48,538 nt of DNA from Microcaldota archaeon. GTDB lineage: Archaea; Micrarchaeota; Micrarchaeia; Micrarchaeales; Micrarchaeaceae. The stretch lies in NCBI GenBank assembly GCA_030040895.1, contig JASHSJ010000018.1, positions 1-48,538 of the forward strand, given 5' to 3'. Numbering within the stretch: position 1 is the first letter of the stretch; each line of letters begins with the position of its first letter. A model generated the notes under the pieces. The model had not been told where the DNA came from. It was given only the letters and a program-made list of their open reading frames with translations, and made no database searches. Positions 45,417 through 48,538 of the stretch are shown here, piece after piece. A program made the translations under genes and the position numbers.

Positions 45417-47036
45417 ATGGCAGAGACAAGGGACGCAGACGAAATATTCAAGGAATTCAAGGAACACAGCATAGCGGAGTTCTTCAAGAAGAACAGGCAG
45501 ATGCTCGGATATTCCGGCATGGTAAGATCTCTTGTAACCGTTGTCCATGAATACGTTACAAACAATCTTGATGCATGCGAGGAAGCAAACATACTTCCAA
45601 ACATAGAGGTCAGGATAAAGGAAACCGGAGAGAACAAGTATTCTGTCTATGTTGCAGACAATGGGCCGGGGATACCAAAGAAATACATAGGAAAGGCTCT
45701 TGGCACTGTTCTTGCAGGAACAAAATTCCACAGATATATGCAGCAGCGCGGCCAGCAGGGAATAGGAGGATCCGGCTGCACACTGTTCGCGCTGACGACA
45801 ACAGGAAAGCCAATCTGGATAAAATCATCGACAGGCAGCAGCAAGACATACACCTGCAGGCTGTCTATGGACCTTGTCAAGAACGCGCCGATCATAGACG
45901 AATACAGGGAAACCGATGAAAACTTCAAGGGCCTAGTTGTGGAAGGAGAGTTTGCGGAAGTGAAGTATGAGAACAGCGATCATGGAGTCTATGAGTACCT
46001 CAGGAGGACCGCGCTTGCAAATCCTCACGCACAAATCAAGCTCATAGGCCCCGATGGAAGGGAGAATGTCTTCATAAGGGCAGTAATGCAGATGCCACCA
46101 AGGCCGAAGCCGGCTAAACCCCATCCGCTTGGCCTTTCCGTTAATGACCTGCTCGACTTTGCAAGGGTAAGCGATAGCCGCAAGATATCATCATTCCTCG
46201 TTGACACTTTTGCAAGGCTTACTTCGAACAAGGTAGATGAACTGAAGACGCTGTGCAAGGACGTCGACTTTGACAAGAAACCTGGCGCGCTCAGCTGGTC
46301 CGACAGCGAGACTTTAGTAAAGGCAATAAAACAGATAAAGTGGATAGCCCCGGATTCCAGTTCTATAGTGCCTATCGGGGAGGAACAGATAAAAACAGCG
46401 ATAAAAAACATACTGAACCCGGAATTCATGAACGTCGTTGAGAGGAAGCCAGCAATACTCAGGGGCGGCATTCCCTTCATAGTTGAAGCCGCAGTCGCGT
46501 ATGGAGGCAACGCAGGATATTCTTCAGAGCAGGGAAGCTCTGGTGCGATCCTCAGGTTTGCAAACCGCGCTCCGCTCCTCTTTGATGCCGGCAACTGTGC
46601 AATAACTGAGGCCGTAAAATCGATAGACTGGAAGAGGTACAACATAGACATGGAAAATCAGCCTGTCAGCGTGTTCGTGAATGTGTCATCGGTCTATGTT
46701 CCGTATGCCGGAGTGGGAAAGGAGGCCATAGCAAAGGAAGAAGAAGTAATCCAGGAGATAAAGCTGGCTGTCCAGGAAGCTGCGCGCGGAGTCCAGGGAT
46801 TCATAAGAGGAAAACAGCACGTGAGCTTCGAGGCAAACCGCTACAAGACAACGATGAGGTATGCAAAGCAGCTTGCAAAGGACCTCTCTGAAATCACCGG
46901 TGACAAGGAAGAGGACATACACCAGAACATAGAGAAGCTGATACTGAAACACTATCCCCATTTCAAGAAGTCGATGGAAGAAGGGGAAGGAACCGGGGAA
47001 GAGAATACTTCCTCCGAACAGGAAGGAGAACGATGA
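45417..47036 (+). CDS. top6B: type II DNA topoisomerase VI subunit B
   Basis: GHKL motifs 'VHEYVTNNLDACEEANILPNIEV', 'VADNGPGIPKKYIGKALGTVLAGTKFHRYMQQRGQQGIGGSGCTLFALTTTG'; start MAETRDADEIF at 45417. Confidence 0.95.
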   Translation: MAETRDADEIFKEFKEHSIAEFFKKNRQMLGYSGMVRSLVTVVHEYVTNNLDACEEANILPNIEVRIKETGENKYSVYVADNGPGIPKKYIGKALGTVLAGTKFHRYMQQRGQQGIGGSGCTLFALTTTGKPIWIKSSTGSSKTYTCRLSMDLVKNAPIIDEYRETDENFKGLVVEGEFAEVKYENSDHGVYEYLRRTALANPHAQIKLIGPDGRENVFIRAVMQMPPRPKPAKPHPLGLSVNDLLDFARVSDSRKISSFLVDTFARLTSNKVDELKTLCKDVDFDKKPGALSWSDSETLVKAIKQIKWIAPDSSSIVPIGEEQIKTAIKNILNPEFMNVVERKPAILRGGIPFIVEAAVAYGGNAGYSSEQGSSGAILRFANRAPLLFDAGNCAITEAVKSIDWKRYNIDMENQPVSVFVNVSSVYVPYAGVGKEAIAKEEEVIQEIKLAVQEAARGVQGFIRGKQHVSFEANRYKTTMRYAKQLAKDLSEITGDKEEDIHQNIEKLILKHYPHFKKSMEEGEGTGEENTSSEQEGER

Positions 47037-47039
47037 TCC

Positions 47040-48538
47040 TTACGTAAGTATTTGCTGCGGATTATCTGCATCAACCAGCACAAGGTCGCCAACCGACAGA
47101 TATATCTTGACGAGTTCGGCCTTCTCAGACGTCGATGTGTATAGTTTCTGCCTGAATTCCTCGAGCCTGTCGGAGTTCAGGAATGCAAGATACGTCTTGG
47201 TTCCGCTGTGCATCGGTAGGTCTATGAACCTGCTGGTCTTCGAGTATATTATTATGTTCGCCTTTTCATTGTGCAGCGTTGTCACTATGTCGGCGAGGTC
47301 GCTCTTGTCCAGGTCAGAGAATATGTGGCCCCTGCTGGCGAGATAGATTCTCAGCTTCTTGAACGTCGCCAAATATTCTATATCGTGTTTGCTCTGCTCG
47401 AGCCACGCGGCCGGGGCGTAGAGGTCGTCGATGCTCACGACGTAGTTCTTGCTCACCAGTGTATTCAGGACCAGCTCAGTATTAGTATATGTAAGCATCA
47501 CCGGCATTCCGGTGACGGTTACGTTGTTCTCGACTCCCATGCCGAACTCGCCAACTGACAGCGGCATGAACCTCCACTTGTACAGCAGGTTCATTTTGTC
47601 GAATATGGACATGAACTGCGCGTAGTTGACGGTGACGTCTACGGCCTTGGGCCTTGGTATCGTTGGTATGTCTATGTAGAAGTCATCCCTTATGGGCGCC
47701 TTTATTATCGTGACTTCTATCATGACAAGAAGTATCACCACTATGAAGTCTATGTACTGGGTGCTTATGACTATGTTGAGCTGCGGCCTCGGGAGCAGGT
47801 ACGTATAGTTCCTGGACAGTATGTTGAACGTGAAATTAAGCTCTGGCGTTGAAGGCAGAGTGCCGCCCGAGGGAAGAGTGTAGACCAGTGCTCCGTTCTG
47901 TATCTGCTCGGTCCTCGAATACTTCCCGTTGACGCTGACCGTGGCATTATAGTTTGACAGCGGAAGCCTCTGCGACGTTATGTAGAATGTGAACGTGCTG
48001 GTGTTTATGTCAGTGCTGGTCAGTGTCACGTTTACCTGCGGAACCTGGAAATATGCGCTCGCGTACACCTGGCCTGAAAAGCCAACTAGCCTGGCTATGT
48101 AAGAACCGCCCGGCCCTATCGCAAAATCAAGGGTCTGGTAGAACGTGTAATTCGGCGGCGATATAGACCCTGAAAACAGCGGAGGAGTCGAATACACGAC
48201 GTGCTGTGACAGATCGAGCACCTCTATGTGCGGCTCTATCTGCTGGGTCGTGTTCGTATCTATTACTATGGTAGCGTTGACAGGCCTGGTTGGCGGGGCT
48301 ATTATCGGCATCGAGAACAGACCATGTGAAACTGGCTCTGGCCTGAAATATATTGTGTCTATTGCGGTGGCGAACGTGCCCGGCGACTTTCCTGTTATCT
48401 GTATCCTTCCGTAGAGCTTTGATATGTTGGCTATGGTCGCCTGGTAGTTCTTGTTTATAGCTATGGGAGACAGAGCCACTGGTATGGGCCCAGCGCTTTT
48501 CGAATAGTTGCTCAGGGCCAGGTTGGAATACGTTGACG
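47040..48538 (-). CDS. membrane-associated hypothetical protein, 5' end beyond the window
   Basis: Frame stays open upstream of the ORF-track GTG at 48479 (STYSNLALSNYSKSAGPIPVALSPIAINKNYQ...) to the window edge; one TM 'YIDFIVVILLVMIEVTIIKAP'. Confidence 0.7.
   Translation of the reverse strand, partial: STYSNLALSNYSKSAGPIPVALSPIAINKNYQATIANISKLYGRIQITGKSPGTFATAIDTIYFRPEPVSHGLFSMPIIAPPTRPVNATIVIDTNTTQQIEPHIEVLDLSQHVVYSTPPLFSGSISPPNYTFYQTLDFAIGPGGSYIARLVGFSGQVYASAYFQVPQVNVTLTSTDINTSTFTFYITSQRLPLSNYNATVSVNGKYSRTEQIQNGALVYTLPSGGTLPSTPELNFTFNILSRNYTYLLPRPQLNIVISTQYIDFIVVILLVMIEVTIIKAPIRDDFYIDIPTIPRPKAVDVTVNYAQFMSIFDKMNLLYKWRFMPLSVGEFGMGVENNVTVTGMPVMLTYTNTELVLNTLVSKNYVVSIDDLYAPAAWLEQSKHDIEYLATFKKLRIYLASRGHIFSDLDKSDLADIVTTLHNEKANIIIYSKTSRFIDLPMHSGTKTYLAFLNSDRLEEFRQKLYTSTSEKAELVKIYLSVGDLVLVDADNPQQILT

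Noticed and set aside
1-48538. CRISPR array, cas genes, transposase, integrase or prophage cluster
   Set aside because: No regularly spaced repeats, no recognisable mobile-element proteins and no terminal inverted repeats were seen on reading.

Overview
The window looks like a chromosomal segment of a DPANN-type archaeon, possibly Micrarchaeota-like; lineage is inference from gene content only. It is gene-dense with leaderless-style TATA promoters and a recurrent GGTGAT-N3-start ribosome-binding register. Recognisable genes: ATP-dependent DNA ligase, RFC small subunit, Y-family DNA polymerase, peroxiredoxin, UbiE-like methyltransferase, thioredoxin reductase, ArgRS, class II LysRS, NAD(P)H-hydrate dehydratase, YchF-type GTPase, APC permease, NFACT-R protein, ThiI, RIO1 kinase, SecE/Sec61gamma, SecF, SecD, NMD3-like protein, CBS protein, archease, Nudix-UDG fusion, KH/Pno1-like protein and Topo VI subunit B. 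There are five tRNAs: Thr-CGT, Glu-CTC, Arg-CCT with a short intron, Leu-CAG and Cys-GCA. Two short genes are absent from the ORF track: a 51-aa Sec61beta-like protein and a 23-aa ultra-basic peptide. The most interesting candidates are: (1) a Nudix-UDG fusion that appears to have lost most [4Fe-4S] ligands; (2) a tandem pair of zinc-ribbon-less TFB-like cyclin-fold proteins; (3) a stand-alone ADP-ribosyltransferase-like protein; (4) a DsbA-fold protein whose CxxC is degenerate; (5) likely ATT/ATC start codons placed in register with the Shine-Dalgarno motif, one of which restores the first zinc finger of NMD3; (6) the 23-aa R/K-rich peptide. I found no CRISPR array, rRNA gene, transposon or prophage. 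All homology calls are from motif recognition, not database searches.
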